From Burkholderiales bacterium RIFCSPLOWO2_12_FULL_65_40 (GTDB lineage Bacteria > Pseudomonadota > Gammaproteobacteria > Burkholderiales > Burkholderiaceae_C), in the NCBI GenBank assembly GCA_001770955.1, contig MESL01000043.1, forward strand, positions 41,834 to 105,833: a stretch of DNA of 64,000 nt, in the 5' to 3' direction. Of this stretch, positions 1-10,160 are shown in pieces. The notes beneath the pieces were generated by a model. It worked only from the letters and a program-made list of their open reading frames with translations. It ran no database searches and was not told where the DNA came from. The position numbers were made by a program, and so were the translations under genes. Every line of letters begins with the position of its first letter. Positions within the stretch are counted from its first letter, which is position 1.

Positions 1-228
1 GTAGGCCAGGAAATCGTCATCGACCAGGTTCTGGCTGTCGGCAACGGCGCTGAACTGAAGGTAGGTACGCCCCTGGTGTCCGGCGCCACTGTGAAAGCCA
101 CGGTTGTGGCACACGGCAAGCACGACAAAGTGCGCATCTTCAAGTTGCGCCGTCGCAAGCACTACCAGAAGCGCCAAGGCCATCGCCAGCAGTTCACAGA
201 GCTGCAAATCGGTGTGATTGCTGCTTAA
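1..228 (+). CDS. rplU: 50S ribosomal protein L21 (3' part)
   Basis: The reading frame is open from base 1 and ends in TAA at 226-228, giving the last 75 residues of L21; the N-terminus lies outside the window. Visible segments include the [11 protein letters not shown] strand region and the basic [17 protein letters not shown] tail that binds 23S rRNA, typical of bacterial L21. It is followed after 14 nt by rpmA and then obgE, the conserved L21-L27-Obg order. Truncation is due only to the window edge. Confidence 0.97.
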   Translation, partial: VGQEIVIDQVLAVGNGAELKVGTPLVSGATVKATVVAHGKHDKVRIFKLRRRKHYQKRQGHRQQFTELQIGVIAA

Positions 229-242
229 GAAGGAGTTGAGTC

Positions 243-503
243 ATGGCACAGAAAAAAGGCGGCGGCTCTACGCGAAACGGGCGCGATTCCAAGCCCAAGA
301 TGCTCGGCGTGAAGGCATTCGGCGGTGAGCTGATCAGCGCTGGTTCCATCATCGTGCGTCAGCGCGGCACCAAGTTCCATCCCGGCGTGAACGTCGGCGT
401 GGGCAAGGACCATACCTTGTACGCACTCGTGGACGGCCATGTGTCGTTTGCTGTCAAGGGCGCAATGTCCAAGCACACGGTCAACGTGACATCGGCCGCC
501 TGA
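243..503 (+). CDS. rpmA: 50S ribosomal protein L27
   Basis: This 86-residue protein has the normal length for L27. It starts [16 protein letters not shown], the flexible N-terminal arm that reaches the peptidyl-transferase centre, followed by the conserved [15 protein letters not shown] segment. There is no N-terminal cleavage extension of the Firmicutes type. An AAGGAG ribosome binding site lies just upstream (228-233 region). It is co-transcribed with rplU and followed by a strong intrinsic terminator at 527-560. Confidence 0.98.
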   Translation: MAQKKGGGSTRNGRDSKPKMLGVKAFGGELISAGSIIVRQRGTKFHPGVNVGVGKDHTLYALVDGHVSFAVKGAMSKHTVNVTSAA

Positions 504-526
504 GGCGCTTTTGTTTCGTTCGCACC

Positions 527-560
527 ACGAAGCCCCGCCACGTCGGGGCTTCGTTTTTTT
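527..560 (+). terminator. Intrinsic terminator after rpmA
   Basis: A perfect 11-bp stem (527-537 with 544-554, arm ACGAAGCCCCG) with a 6-nt loop is followed by a run of T residues to 560. It sits 24 nt after the rpmA stop and should end the rplU-rpmA transcript, so obgE probably also has its own promoter. Confidence 0.9.
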
Positions 561-627
561 CGTCTCTCTCCCATGCGGTGGGGAGGGGGAGATCTGACGG
601 GGGCTTTCTCCGTGCAGATGCGCGCTC

Positions 628-654
628 AGCCCCGTACTATCGGGGCTTTGTGCT
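628..654 (+). terminator. Second GC hairpin upstream of obgE
   Basis: AGCCCCG (628-634) pairs with CGGGGCT (641-647) around a 6-nt loop and is followed by TTGTGCTTTTA. It may be a back-up terminator for rplU-rpmA or a leader hairpin of obgE. The stem is shorter than that of the terminator at 527 and the T-tract is interrupted. Confidence 0.45.
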
Positions 655-698
655 TTTATGGGGTCTGGGCCACACTGCCCAGCCCCGCTGTTTTGTAA

Positions 699-1784
<1,086 letters not shown>

Positions 1785-1792
1785 GGCGTTTT

Positions 1793-1842
1793 TGCTATAA
1801 AAAGTAGAGCTAGTAGCGCTTGATAGATAAGCGTCAGATGCA
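1793..1842 (+). repeat. Dispersed palindromic repeat, copy 1
   Basis: This lies between obgE and proB. The core AGCGCTT (1815-1821), a 7-nt spacer and AAGCG (1829-1833) form a hairpin, preceded by GCTAGT. It is one of nine related intergenic copies in this window. It occupies the whole region where a proB ribosome binding site would be expected. Confidence 0.75.
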
Positions 1843-1845
1843 AAA

Positions 1846-2997
1846 ATGAACGAAAAATTCAATTCAGGCGTGCTGCGTGAGGCCCGCCGGATCGTCGTCA
1901 AGGTGGGTTCCAGCCTGGTGACGAATGAAGGCCGTGGTCTGGACGAGGGTGCCATCGGAGAGTGGAGCCGGCAATTGGCAGCGCTGGTGCGTGGCGACGG
2001 TGGAATCCGTCGGGAGGTCATCATGGTCTCCAGCGGTGCGGTGGCCGAAGGCATGAAGCGTCTGGGGTGGACAGTGCGCCCTCGTGAAATCCACGAACTC
2101 CAGGCGGCCGCTGCCGTGGGGCAGATGGGCCTGGCCCAGATGTACGAGACCAAGCTGCGGGAGAACGGTGTGGGCAGTGCGCAGGTGCTGCTCACCCACG
2201 CCGATCTGGCCGATCGAGAACGCTACCTGAATGCACGCTCCACGCTATTGACCCTGCTGACGCTCGGCGTTGTGCCGGTGATCAACGAGAACGATACGGT
2301 CGTCAACGACGAAATCAAGTTTGGTGACAACGATACCCTCGGAGCCCTGGTGGCCAATCTGGTGGATGCCGATGCGCTCATCATCCTGACAGACCAGAAG
2401 GGCTTGTACACCGCCGATCCCCGCCGCGATCCTGCCGCCCAGTTCGTGCATGAAGCGAGGGCTGGAGACCTGGCCCTGGAAGCCATGGCGGGCGGCGCGG
2501 GCTCCAGCATTGGACGGGGCGGCATGCTAACCAAGATCCTGGCAGCCAAACGTGCTGCCGGCTCAGGGGCCTCCACCGCCATTGCCTGGGGGCGCGAGCC
2601 TGATGTGCTGCTGCGCCTTTCACAGGGCGAGGCCATTGGAACCTTGCTGGTTGCCCAGACGGGCAAAACCCAGGCTCGCAAACAGTGGATGGCCGATCAT
2701 CTGCAACTGCGTGGCGCGGTCACCGTGGATGGCGGGGCAGCCCAAAAATTGCGAACAGAGGGCAAGAGCCTGTTGCCCATCGGCATGACTGCCGTGGAAG
2801 GTGATTTTTCGCGGGGCGACGTGATCGCTGTGCGCGATCCCTCCGGAGCAGAAATCGCCCGTGGGCTTGCCAACTACGCCAGTGCAGAAGCCCGGTTGCT
2901 GTGCCGCAAACCATCCTCGGAGTTTGAGCGTTTGCTCGGCTATACCGCCGAGGCGGAAATGGTGCACCGCGACAACCTGGTGTTGACGAGCCACTGA
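1846..2997 (+). CDS. proB: Glutamate 5-kinase
   Basis: This 383-residue enzyme phosphorylates L-glutamate with ATP, the first step of proline synthesis. The amino acid kinase domain starts at [13 protein letters not shown] (about residue 13) and includes [15 protein letters not shown] and PVINENDTV. Residues about 290-370 match the C-terminal PUA domain of bacterial ProB ([16 protein letters not shown]). No Shine-Dalgarno is visible before the ATG; the repeat at 1793-1842 occupies that space. proA is not in the window. Confidence 0.97.
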   Translation: MNEKFNSGVLREARRIVVKVGSSLVTNEGRGLDEGAIGEWSRQLAALVRGDGGIRREVIMVSSGAVAEGMKRLGWTVRPREIHELQAAAAVGQMGLAQMYETKLRENGVGSAQVLLTHADLADRERYLNARSTLLTLLTLGVVPVINENDTVVNDEIKFGDNDTLGALVANLVDADALIILTDQKGLYTADPRRDPAAQFVHEARAGDLALEAMAGGAGSSIGRGGMLTKILAAKRAAGSGASTAIAWGREPDVLLRLSQGEAIGTLLVAQTGKTQARKQWMADHLQLRGAVTVDGGAAQKLRTEGKSLLPIGMTAVEGDFSRGDVIAVRDPSGAEIARGLANYASAEARLLCRKPSSEFERLLGYTAEAEMVHRDNLVLTSH

Positions 2998-3015
2998 TCA
3001 GCGAACCACCCTGAG

Positions 3016-3042
3016 GCACGCAACCCTTTGGGGGGTGCGTGC
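3016..3042. other. GC-rich hairpin between convergent proB and rppH
   Basis: GCACGCAACCC (3016-3026) can pair with GGGGTGCGTGC (3032-3042) with one mismatch. It lies between the 3' ends of two convergent genes, but there is no T-tract on either side, so it is not a classical intrinsic terminator. It may still stabilise the proB mRNA end. Confidence 0.35.
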
Positions 3043-3089
3043 AGCGCAGAAGAATGGCAGCAGCGCTGCGCGAACCGGGCTTCGCCCGA

Positions 3090-3788
3090 CTATGCCGGAT
3101 GGGTCGGATGGGTGCTTGAAGGCACTTCGCCCGGCTCGGGAGCGGTCGCCAAGCTCGATTGGGGATCGGGATCAAAGCTGGCGCCGGGGGGCAATTCCAC
3201 ACCGGGATGCAGCAGCAGCTGGCCGACACGGTGGTGCATTCCTCCACCGCCCGAGTGTGGCTGATCATGATCGCGCGCACGCATGCCGCTTCGCAGATAG
3301 CGGTTGCGTTGTTCATGGCGCGGCAGAAAACGGGCAAGCTCGGTCAGCGCCATTTCATAAACGCCGCGTTTGAACTCCACCACGACATCCAGTGGCACCC
3401 AGTAATCATTCCAGCGCCAGGCGTCGAACTCCGGGTGGTTGGTGGCACGCAGGTTCAAGTCCCAGTCATGCCCCAGCAATTGCAGCAGATACCAGATTTG
3501 TTTCTGGCCCTTGTAGTGTCCGCGCGCATCGCGGCGGATGTACCGGTCAGGCACCTCATAGCGCAACCAGTCCCGGGTGCGGGCAACGACGCGCACATGG
3601 TCCGGGAGCAACCCCACCTCTTCGTGCAGTTCCCGGAACATGGCTTGCTCGGGGGATTCGCCCCGGTCAATGCCACCCTGCGGAAACTGCCAGCTGTGGG
3701 TGCGTATGCGTTTGCCCCAGAACACCTGGTTCTTCTGGTTGAGCAGGATGATGCCGACGTTCGGCCGAAAGCCGTCCCGGTCAAGCAT
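3090..3788 (-). CDS. rppH: RNA pyrophosphohydrolase RppH
   Basis: This 232-residue Nudix hydrolase removes pyrophosphate from 5'-triphosphate RNA and so triggers mRNA decay. It starts [13 protein letters not shown]; the Nudix box GGIDRGE...RELHEEVG spans residues 38-60, and WYLLQLLG and FKRGVYE follow as in RppH. The last 60 or so residues are a low-complexity tail rich in Gly, Pro and His, longer than in E. coli RppH and common in Burkholderiales versions. The frame stays open upstream across the proS antisense strand, but the family start is clearly the ATG at 3786-3788. It is divergent from proS. Confidence 0.95.
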   Translation of the reverse strand: MLDRDGFRPNVGIILLNQKNQVFWGKRIRTHSWQFPQGGIDRGESPEQAMFRELHEEVGLLPDHVRVVARTRDWLRYEVPDRYIRRDARGHYKGQKQIWYLLQLLGHDWDLNLRATNHPEFDAWRWNDYWVPLDVVVEFKRGVYEMALTELARFLPRHEQRNRYLRSGMRARDHDQPHSGGGGMHHRVGQLLLHPGVELPPGASFDPDPQSSLATAPEPGEVPSSTHPTHPA

Positions 3789-3878
3789 AATCGAACCCCA
3801 AATTTTTAAACTGTGTCCATTATGCACCGCACCTCGCGTGCGGCAAGGGGACCAGCACCAACACCCCGAAATCGCCCG

Positions 3879-5624
3879 ATGAAAGCCACTCAGTTCTTTA
3901 TCTCCACCCTCAAGGAAGCACCGGCCGATGCGGAGGTGGTGAGCCACCAGCTCATGATGCGCGCGGGGCTCATCAAGAAGCTCGGCGCCGGGATCTACAG
4001 CTACATGCCCATGGGCCTGCGCGTGATCCAGAAGGTGGAGGCCATCGTCCGCGAGGAGATGAACCGCGCCGGGGCCGTGGAGCTGACCATGCCCGTGGTG
4101 CAGCCCGCCGAGTTGTGGCAGGAGACGGGGCGTTTTGGCAGCATGGGCCCCGAGCTGCTGCGCATCCAGGACCGCCATGGGCGCGATTATGTCGTGCAGC
4201 CCACCAGCGAAGAAGTGGTCACTGACATCGCTCGCCAGGAACTGCGCAGCCACAAACAGCTGCCAAAGAATTTCTACCAGATCCAGACCAAGTTCCGCGA
4301 CGAGCGCCGTCCGCGCTTCGGCCTGATGCGCGGGCGCGAGTTCACCATGAAGGACGCCTACAGCTTCGACCGCGACCAGGCTGCGGCCAAGGCCAGCTAC
4401 CAGGTCATGGCGCAAGCCTACCGGCGCATTTTTGACCGCTTCGGCCTCACCTACCGCGCCGTGGCCGCCGACAGTGGCGCCATCGGCGGCGACCTGAGCG
4501 AGGAATTCCAGGTGATCGCCGCCACCGGCGAGGACGCCATCGTCTACTGCCCGAACAGCGACTACGCCGCCAACATGGAAAAAGCCGAGGCCCTGGCGCC
4601 GGCCGGCCCGCGCCCCGCACCGGCCAAGGCGATGGAAAAGACGCCCACGCCAGGCAAGGCCACCTGTGCCGATGTCGCCGCGCTGCTGGGCGTACCGCTG
4701 CAGACCACGGTGAAGTCGCTGGTGCTGGCCACCGACGAGACCAACGAGGCGGGCGAGATCGTCAAGAGCCAGGTCTGGCTGCTGTTGCTGCGCGGCGACC
4801 ATGACATGAACGAGATCAAGGTGGCCAAGGTGCCGGGGCTGGATGCGGGCTTCCGTTTTGCCACCGTGGCCGAGATCGAAGCGCACTTTGGCTGCACGCC
4901 GGGCTACCTGGGCCCGATCGGGTTGCGCCAGCCGGTACGTATCGTCGCCGACCGCGAAGTGGCGGTGATGGCCGACTGGATCTGCGGCGCCAACGCGGTC
5001 GATTTCCACATGACCGGCGTGAACTGGGGCCGCGACCTGCCCGAGCCCGCCCTGGTGGCCGACCTGCGCAATGTGGTCGCCGGCGACCGCTCGCCCGACG
5101 GCCAGGGGGAACTTGCCATCGAGCGCGGCATCGAAGTTGGACATGTGTTCTACCTCGGCACCAAGTACAGCAAGGCCATGAACGCCACCTTCCTGGGCGA
5201 AGACGGCAAGCCCGCCCACTTCGAGATGGGTTGCTACGGCATTGGCATCACCCGCCTTCCGGCAGCGGCCATTGAGCAGAACCACGATGAGCGCGGCATC
5301 ATCTGGCCCGACGCCATCGCGCCCTTCACGGTGGTGCTGTGCCCCATCACCCCCGAGCGCTTCCCCGAGGTCAAGGCCCAGGCCGAGCAGCTGTATGCGC
5401 AACTGCAGGCCGCTGGCGTGGACGTGATCCTGGACGACCGGGGCGAGCGCCCCGGCGCCATGTTCGCCGACTGGGAACTGATCGGTGTGCCGCACCGCGT
5501 CACCATTGGCGACCGTGCCCTCAAGGAAGGCCAGGTCGAATACCAGCACCGCCGCGACAGCGCTGCCACCAAGGTGGCCACTGCCGATATCCTGGCCCAT
5601 GTCCTGGGCCGTCTGGCCCGATGA
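3879..5624 (+). CDS. proS: Prolyl-tRNA synthetase
   Basis: This 581-residue class II synthetase charges tRNA-Pro. The start at 3879 ([15 protein letters not shown]) matches the family; an upstream in-frame ATG at 3813 would add 22 residues unlike any ProS and is rejected. The N-terminal catalytic core carries motif 2 ([18 protein letters not shown]). The bacterial-type editing insertion occupies about residues 225-405. Motif 3 and the anticodon-binding domain follow (PFTVVLCPI). The stop overlaps the start of the transglycosylase gene (ATGA). Confidence 0.97.
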   Translation: MKATQFFISTLKEAPADAEVVSHQLMMRAGLIKKLGAGIYSYMPMGLRVIQKVEAIVREEMNRAGAVELTMPVVQPAELWQETGRFGSMGPELLRIQDRHGRDYVVQPTSEEVVTDIARQELRSHKQLPKNFYQIQTKFRDERRPRFGLMRGREFTMKDAYSFDRDQAAAKASYQVMAQAYRRIFDRFGLTYRAVAADSGAIGGDLSEEFQVIAATGEDAIVYCPNSDYAANMEKAEALAPAGPRPAPAKAMEKTPTPGKATCADVAALLGVPLQTTVKSLVLATDETNEAGEIVKSQVWLLLLRGDHDMNEIKVAKVPGLDAGFRFATVAEIEAHFGCTPGYLGPIGLRQPVRIVADREVAVMADWICGANAVDFHMTGVNWGRDLPEPALVADLRNVVAGDRSPDGQGELAIERGIEVGHVFYLGTKYSKAMNATFLGEDGKPAHFEMGCYGIGITRLPAAAIEQNHDERGIIWPDAIAPFTVVLCPITPERFPEVKAQAEQLYAQLQAAGVDVILDDRGERPGAMFADWELIGVPHRVTIGDRALKEGQVEYQHRRDSAATKVATADILAHVLGRLAR

Positions 5625-6253
5625 TCCCAGGCATCTCGCGGCGCCACTGCCTTGTCTCGCTGGCCGCTGGGCCCGCCGCCTGGCTGGCTGTGCCCGGGGC
5701 GGCCCATGCGGGTGGGCAGCTCGAAGAGCCGCTGATGGATTCGGTGCGTACGGCCCTGAGTTCCGCCATCGCCAACCAGGCGCCGCCCGAGCCGGAATTT
5801 GCCACTACCGAGGCACGGCTGCACTACCTGCGCTGGCTGGGCACCATGAGCGACCGCCTGCGCCGCCGCAAGCCCGACTGGGAGGTGCGGCGCGACTTTC
5901 TGCAAACCGTCTGGTATGAAAGCAAGCGTGCCGGGCTCGATGTGTCGCTGGTGCTTGGTCTGATCCAGGTCGAGAGCGCCTTCCGCAAGTTCGCCGTCTC
6001 CAGCGTGGGCGCGCGCGGCTACATGCAGGTCATGCCGTTCTGGACGCGGGTGATCGGCGATGGCGACCCGGGCAAGCTGTTCCACATGCAGACCAATCTG
6101 CGCTTTGGCTGCGTGATCCTGCGCCACTACATGGACCGCGAGCGTGGCGACCTCTACATGACCCTGGGCCGCTACAACGGCAGCCGGGGCCGGGCACCCT
6201 ACCCGAACGCGGTGTTTGCAGCGCAGCGCAACTGGGTGTTTGCCGCCGCCTGA
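5621..6253 (+). CDS. Lytic transglycosylase, SLT domain
   Basis: This is a 210-residue exported muramidase-like protein. The N-terminus has a signal peptide with paired arginines ([12 protein letters not shown]) and a likely AHA cleavage site near residue 30. The SLT signature LIQVESAF (catalytic Glu about residue 118), GYMQVMPF and YNGSRG marks it as a peptidoglycan lytic transglycosylase of the periplasm. The start codon overlaps the proS stop by 4 nt, so translation is probably coupled. The gene commonly follows proS in related genomes. Confidence 0.92.
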   Translation: MIPGISRRHCLVSLAAGPAAWLAVPGAAHAGGQLEEPLMDSVRTALSSAIANQAPPEPEFATTEARLHYLRWLGTMSDRLRRRKPDWEVRRDFLQTVWYESKRAGLDVSLVLGLIQVESAFRKFAVSSVGARGYMQVMPFWTRVIGDGDPGKLFHMQTNLRFGCVILRHYMDRERGDLYMTLGRYNGSRGRAPYPNAVFAAQRNWVFAAA

Positions 6254-6260
6254 AGGTACT

Positions 6261-6320
6261 CTTTTTTTAATAGCTGCTCGCGCTCATCCAGTAAGCGCTG
6301 CAGGCCAAAAACACTCAAAA
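6261..6320 (+). repeat. Dispersed palindromic repeat, copy 2
   Basis: It lies between the convergent ends of the transglycosylase and CNNM genes. AATAGCTGCTCGCGCT, a spacer, then AAGCGCTGCAGGCC and an A-rich 3' flank match the other copies in the same orientation as copy 1. Confidence 0.8.
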
Positions 6321-7634
6321 TCAGGTGCTGCCGGTGTCAGGGGCAATCCGGGGCAGGCGCGTCACCATGACCTGGTCGATCCGGTAGCTGTCCACGTCCA
6401 GCACCTCGAAGGTGTAGCCGCCCCAGGCCACGCTGTCGGTGCGCCGGGGCACGCGGCGCAGCATCACCATCAGGAAGCCGGCCAGGGTTTCATAGTCCCC
6501 CGCATGGGGCAGGTCGTCGAGCGAGAGCACGCGCAGCACGTCTTCGATCGGCGTCACGCCGTCGATCAGCCAGGAGTTCTCGTCGCGCCGCACGATCAGC
6601 TCTTCGTCCGCCGGGCCCACCAGGTCGCCCATCACGGTGCTCATCACGTCGTTGAGGGTGACCACGCCCACCACCAGGCTGTATTCGTTCACGATGACGG
6701 CAAAGTCTTCGTGCACCTGCCGGAACTGCTCGAGCACCTCCGACAGCGTCAACCGGTCGGGCACGATGAGCACCTTGCGCACCAGGCTGTCGTCCTGCAG
6801 CGAAATCGGCTGGTTGTTCAGCACGCGCTGGAACAGATCCTTGGCGTCCACGTAGCCCACCACATGGTCGATGTCGCGCTCGCAGACCGGATAGGTCGAG
6901 AACGGCTCGGCGGCAATGCGCAGCCGGATCACCGAGTCGGGTTCGTCGCGCAGAAAGAAGGCAATGCGGTCGCGCGGCGACATGGCGCTGGAGACCATGC
7001 GCGTGTCCAGCTCGAACACATTGGTGATGACCTGCTGCTCGCGCGCCGCCAGCACGCCGGCGCGCGCACCGGCTTCCATCATCGCCAGAATGTCGTCGGA
7101 GGTGATGCGGTCATCGCGCAGCGACGACAGGCCCAGCAGCCGGAACAGCGCATCGGCACACCGGCTGTAGAGCCACACCACCGGCCGCAGCAGGGTCATG
7201 CACCAGGCCATCGGCTGGGCCAGGCGCATGGCGATCTGTTCGGGCTGGGCCATGCCCAGGCGCTTGGGGAACAGGTCCGAGAACAGTATGAACAGCGACG
7301 TGATGACCATGAACGACGCCAGGAATCCCACCGTCTGCGCCGTGGATTCGCTCAGCCACAGCGCCAGCAGGGCGTTGAAATGCGGGCTCAGCGCCCCTTC
7401 GCCCACGATGCCGCCGAGAATCGCCACCGCGTTCTGCCCGATCTGCACCACGGTGAAGTAGTCGCCCGGCTGGTCCTGCACGCGCAGCACGCGCTCGGCG
7501 CGGGGGTCGCCCTCGTCGGCGATCTGCCGCAGGCGCAGGCGGCGCGCCGCCGCGAGGGCGATCTCGGCCATGGAAAAGAAGGCGCTGGCGGCAATCAGCA
7601 GCCCGATCACGAAAAGGCTTTGGGTCAGGGTCAT
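6321..7634 (-). CDS. CNNM/CorC family membrane protein with CBS domains
   Basis: This 437-residue protein has the architecture of the CNNM (DUF21) / CorC-HlyC family, linked to Mg2+/Co2+ transport or efflux. The N-terminal ~200 residues are hydrophobic with FFSMAEIALAAARR near the start, the DUF21 hallmark. A CBS pair follows (MSPRDRIAFF ... VLIVPDRLTLSEVLEQF), then a CorC_HlyC domain (YETLAGFLMVMLRRVP ... FEVLDVDSYRIDQV). The ATG at 7634 starts MTLTQSLFVIG; the frame extends upstream but without membrane character. Substrate is not shown by the sequence. Confidence 0.9.
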   Translation of the reverse strand: MTLTQSLFVIGLLIAASAFFSMAEIALAAARRLRLRQIADEGDPRAERVLRVQDQPGDYFTVVQIGQNAVAILGGIVGEGALSPHFNALLALWLSESTAQTVGFLASFMVITSLFILFSDLFPKRLGMAQPEQIAMRLAQPMAWCMTLLRPVVWLYSRCADALFRLLGLSSLRDDRITSDDILAMMEAGARAGVLAAREQQVITNVFELDTRMVSSAMSPRDRIAFFLRDEPDSVIRLRIAAEPFSTYPVCERDIDHVVGYVDAKDLFQRVLNNQPISLQDDSLVRKVLIVPDRLTLSEVLEQFRQVHEDFAVIVNEYSLVVGVVTLNDVMSTVMGDLVGPADEELIVRRDENSWLIDGVTPIEDVLRVLSLDDLPHAGDYETLAGFLMVMLRRVPRRTDSVAWGGYTFEVLDVDSYRIDQVMVTRLPRIAPDTGST

Positions 7635-7728
7635 GCAGAGCGGGCGGGTGTGGCACGCGGGCACACGATGGCCCAAGTGTATCTGCCCGCCCTGCCGCCG
7701 CAGTGGGCCGCAAGGGCCCCGCGCCCCG

Positions 7729-8736
7729 CTACTGCACGAAGCCGATGCGGCTGCGGCCCGCGGCGGCCCTGGGCAGGTCGGCCACCTCGACGGTGGAGCG
7801 GCGGTCCAGCCGCGCGTTGCCAAAACCCGTCATCAGGGCGCGGCGCATTTCGCGCGGGGGCATCTGGGCCAGGCAGTCCAGCACATCGTCCAGCGGCTCG
7901 GGGTCGAGTAGGCGGCCCCAGTCGTGCCCAGCCCGGATGCCGGCATACAGGCTGGCGGCGATGCGGCGTGCCTGCTCCGGCGTGGGGGCCTCCACCTCGA
8001 AGACATTCATCCGGTTGAGGATGGGGTCGGGAATGCCCCGGCTGTCGTTGGCGGTGGTGATCCAGATGACCTGGCTGGCATCGATGGCCACCTCGGCGAA
8101 CTCGTCCGTGAAGCTCTGCGCCGTATCGTGCTCCAGCAGGCTGTAGAGCGCGCCCAGCGGGTCGTACTGGGCTTCGCTGCTGGCCTTGTCGATCTCGTCC
8201 ACCACGATCACCGGGTTGGCGTACTCGCCCTCCACCAGCGCCTCGAACACCTTGCCGGGGCGCGCGCCCTTCCATTGCGACGAGGAGCCCGAGAGCAGCC
8301 AGCCGGCGGTCATCGAACTCATGGGCAGCAGGTTCATGCCCGTGCCCAGCAGCTCGGCCAGCTGGCGCGCGAAATGCGTCTTGCCGATGCCGGGCGGCCC
8401 GAGCAGCAGCATGGGCGTCACTTCCAGGCCATCGCTGCTGTCCTGGGCCAGGGCCACATGGCGGCGCACGTCGTCGAGCACGTCGGTGAAGTTGGGCAAC
8501 TGGTCGTAGAGCGCCGCCATGTCGGGAATGCCGCGCGGCTTGACCTGGAAGCGTTCGGGCCCGCGCTCCAGCATGCGCTCGTAGACGCTGCGCAGGTTGT
8601 CGTATTCACGCTGCTGGCTGCCTTCCTGCAGCCGGGCGAGCTTGCGCTCGACATCGACCGGATGAAAGACGCTGCGCATCTGGGCCACCGGCAGGCTCAG
8701 GCCGGGGGCTTGGGGAACAAGGCTATGGCTGGTCAT
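7729..8736 (-). CDS. Lon-like AAA+ ATPase without protease domain
   Basis: This 335-residue AAA+ ATPase has Walker A GPPGIGKTHFAR, Walker B VIVVDEIDKAS and a sensor region ITTANDSRGIPDPILNRM. The spacing and wording of the core resemble the ATPase module of Lon, but the Lon N-terminal substrate domain and the C-terminal Ser-Lys peptidase are both missing; the protein ends shortly after the helical lid. An AAGGAG site precedes the ATG at 8736. I infer a chaperone-like or regulatory ATPase, partner unknown. It stands alone between the CNNM gene and grxD. Confidence 0.85.
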   Translation of the reverse strand: MTSHSLVPQAPGLSLPVAQMRSVFHPVDVERKLARLQEGSQQREYDNLRSVYERMLERGPERFQVKPRGIPDMAALYDQLPNFTDVLDDVRRHVALAQDSSDGLEVTPMLLLGPPGIGKTHFARQLAELLGTGMNLLPMSSMTAGWLLSGSSSQWKGARPGKVFEALVEGEYANPVIVVDEIDKASSEAQYDPLGALYSLLEHDTAQSFTDEFAEVAIDASQVIWITTANDSRGIPDPILNRMNVFEVEAPTPEQARRIAASLYAGIRAGHDWGRLLDPEPLDDVLDCLAQMPPREMRRALMTGFGNARLDRRSTVEVADLPRAAAGRSRIGFVQ

Positions 8737-8835
8737 GGCATGCTCCTTGATAAAGGTCACAGGCCCATTCAAGCACACAACCTGCATGGGCTCAATGCCG
8801 GATAAGCCCGGGTGTTGCCCCCTTGTTGCAGGCAT

Positions 8836-8861
8836 GCAAAAGGCCGCCCGAAGGCGGCCTT
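8836..8861 (-). terminator. Intrinsic terminator of grxD (TTCG tetraloop)
   Basis: On the minus strand AAGGCCGCC, a TTCG tetraloop and GGCGGCCTT form a perfect 9-bp stem (8840-8848 with 8853-8861) followed by T residues. It lies just downstream of the grxD stop and ends the hemA-prfA-prmC-grxD run before the AAA+ ATPase gene. Confidence 0.9.
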
Positions 8862-8883
8862 GCATGAGAGCGGCAGGAAGACT

Positions 8884-9207
8884 TCAGCCTTCGGTGCCCA
8901 GCATCTGCTTGAGTTCGCCCGACTCGTACATCTCCATCATGATGTCCGAGCCGCCGATGAACTCGCCCTTGATGTAGAGCTGCGGAATGGTGGGCCACTG
9001 GCTGTAGTCCTTGATGCCCTGGCGGATTTCGTCGTCGTCGAGCACGTTGACGGTGGCAATCGCCTTGGGGTCCACCCCGCAGGCCTTGAGGATCTGCACG
9101 GCGCGGCCGGAGAAGCCGCACATCGGGAAGCTGGCCGTGCCCTTCATGAAGAGCAGGATGTCGTTGGATTTGACGAGGTCGTCAATGCGTTTCTGGGTAT
9201 CGCTCAT
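8884..9207 (-). CDS. grxD: Monothiol glutaredoxin Grx4
   Basis: This 107-residue monothiol glutaredoxin has the CGFS active site at residues 30-33, followed by WPTIPQLYIKGEFIGGSDI, the cis-Pro and glutathione-binding region. Family members bind a [2Fe-2S] cluster with glutathione and hand Fe-S clusters to target proteins in the cytoplasm. It is downstream of prmC on the same strand with a gap of about 53 nt, a common betaproteobacterial arrangement. Confidence 0.97.
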   Translation of the reverse strand: MSDTQKRIDDLVKSNDILLFMKGTASFPMCGFSGRAVQILKACGVDPKAIATVNVLDDDEIRQGIKDYSQWPTIPQLYIKGEFIGGSDIMMEMYESGELKQMLGTEG

Positions 9208-9260
9208 GGGGGCTCCGAGAGGGTGGGGCGGCAATGGCCCGCAAGGAAGGGAAAGGGGGA

Positions 9261-10088
9261 TTATTTCACTGTCGGCCACCGGCCGCCGGAACAACGCACG
9301 ATGCCAGCGAGGTCTTTGCGGCCTTGCACCTGCTCCAGCCCGGCGCTGCGCAGCAGGGTGCACACGGCCGGCGCCTGGTCCCAGCCGTGTTCCAGCAGCA
9401 GCCAGCCGCCCGGTTTCAGGTGCACGGGGGCCTGGGCGACGATGGCGCGTATGTCCTCCAGGCCGTCGGCGCCGCTGGCCAGCGCCTGCAGCGGCTCGTG
9501 TGTCAGGGCCGCCAGGTGCGGGTCGGCGGCGGGGATGTAGGGCGGGTTGGAGACGATGGCGTCGAAAACACCTTCCAGTCCCTCCATCCATTGCCCGTGG
9601 CGGAACTGCACGGCCAGCCCCAGGCGCGTGGCGTTGGCCCGGGCCACGGTCAGCGCATCCTCGCTGGCGTCCACGGCCAGCACGCTGGCGTCGGGCCGCT
9701 GGTGCTGAAGGGCCAGGGCGATGGCGCCGCTGCCCGTGCCCAGGTCCAGCAGGCGCGGGGCGGGGTGGCCGTCCAGTACCTCCAGCGCCCAGTCCACCAG
9801 GGTCTCGGTGTCGGGGCGGGGGTCGAGCACGCGCGCGTCCACCTGCAGCTCCAGCCCGTAGAAGGCCTTGGTGCCGGTGAGGTAGGCCACGGGCTCGCCC
9901 GCCAGGCGGCGCTGGCACAGGGCTTCGAAGCGTTCCTGCACGGCGGGGCCCAGCGTGTCGGTGTCGTGCGTGATGAGCCAGGCGCGGTCGCCGGTGGAGC
10001 GGCCCAGCGTGTGCAGCAGCAGCATCTGCGCGTCGATGCGCGCCAGGCCCTGGGCCAGGGCGGTGGTCAGTGCCTGCTGCAGGGTCAT
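9261..10088 (-). CDS. prmC: Release factor glutamine methyltransferase
   Basis: This 275-residue enzyme uses S-adenosylmethionine to methylate the GGQ glutamine of release factors. The SAM-binding motif LLDLGTGSGAIALAL lies mid-protein and the glutamine-binding NPPY motif is at residues 181-184. The N-terminal helical domain precedes TGTKAFYGLEL, as in HemK. Its likely substrate, RF1, is encoded immediately upstream (prfA), with a dispersed repeat copy between them. Confidence 0.97.
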   Translation of the reverse strand: MTLQQALTTALAQGLARIDAQMLLLHTLGRSTGDRAWLITHDTDTLGPAVQERFEALCQRRLAGEPVAYLTGTKAFYGLELQVDARVLDPRPDTETLVDWALEVLDGHPAPRLLDLGTGSGAIALALQHQRPDASVLAVDASEDALTVARANATRLGLAVQFRHGQWMEGLEGVFDAIVSNPPYIPAADPHLAALTHEPLQALASGADGLEDIRAIVAQAPVHLKPGGWLLLEHGWDQAPAVCTLLRSAGLEQVQGRKDLAGIVRCSGGRWPTVK

Positions 10089-10100
10089 GGTTGCTCCTGA

Positions 10101-10160
10101 ATCAATAGCTGTTAGCGCTTTCTGGTAAAGCGTTGCAAGCCAATTTGACTCATATTTTGA
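10101..10160 (+). repeat. Dispersed palindromic repeat, copy 3
   Basis: AATAGCTGTTAGCGCTT, a short spacer, AAAGCGTTGCAAGCC and an AT-rich tail lie between prfA and prmC. Both neighbouring genes are on the minus strand, so the repeat's orientation does not track transcription. Confidence 0.8.

Noticed and set aside
3789-5600. Open frame upstream of rppH that runs antisense through proS, giving an apparent 836-residue fusion
   Set aside because: RppH homology begins exactly at the ATG at 3788; the upstream part is a low-complexity shadow of proS.
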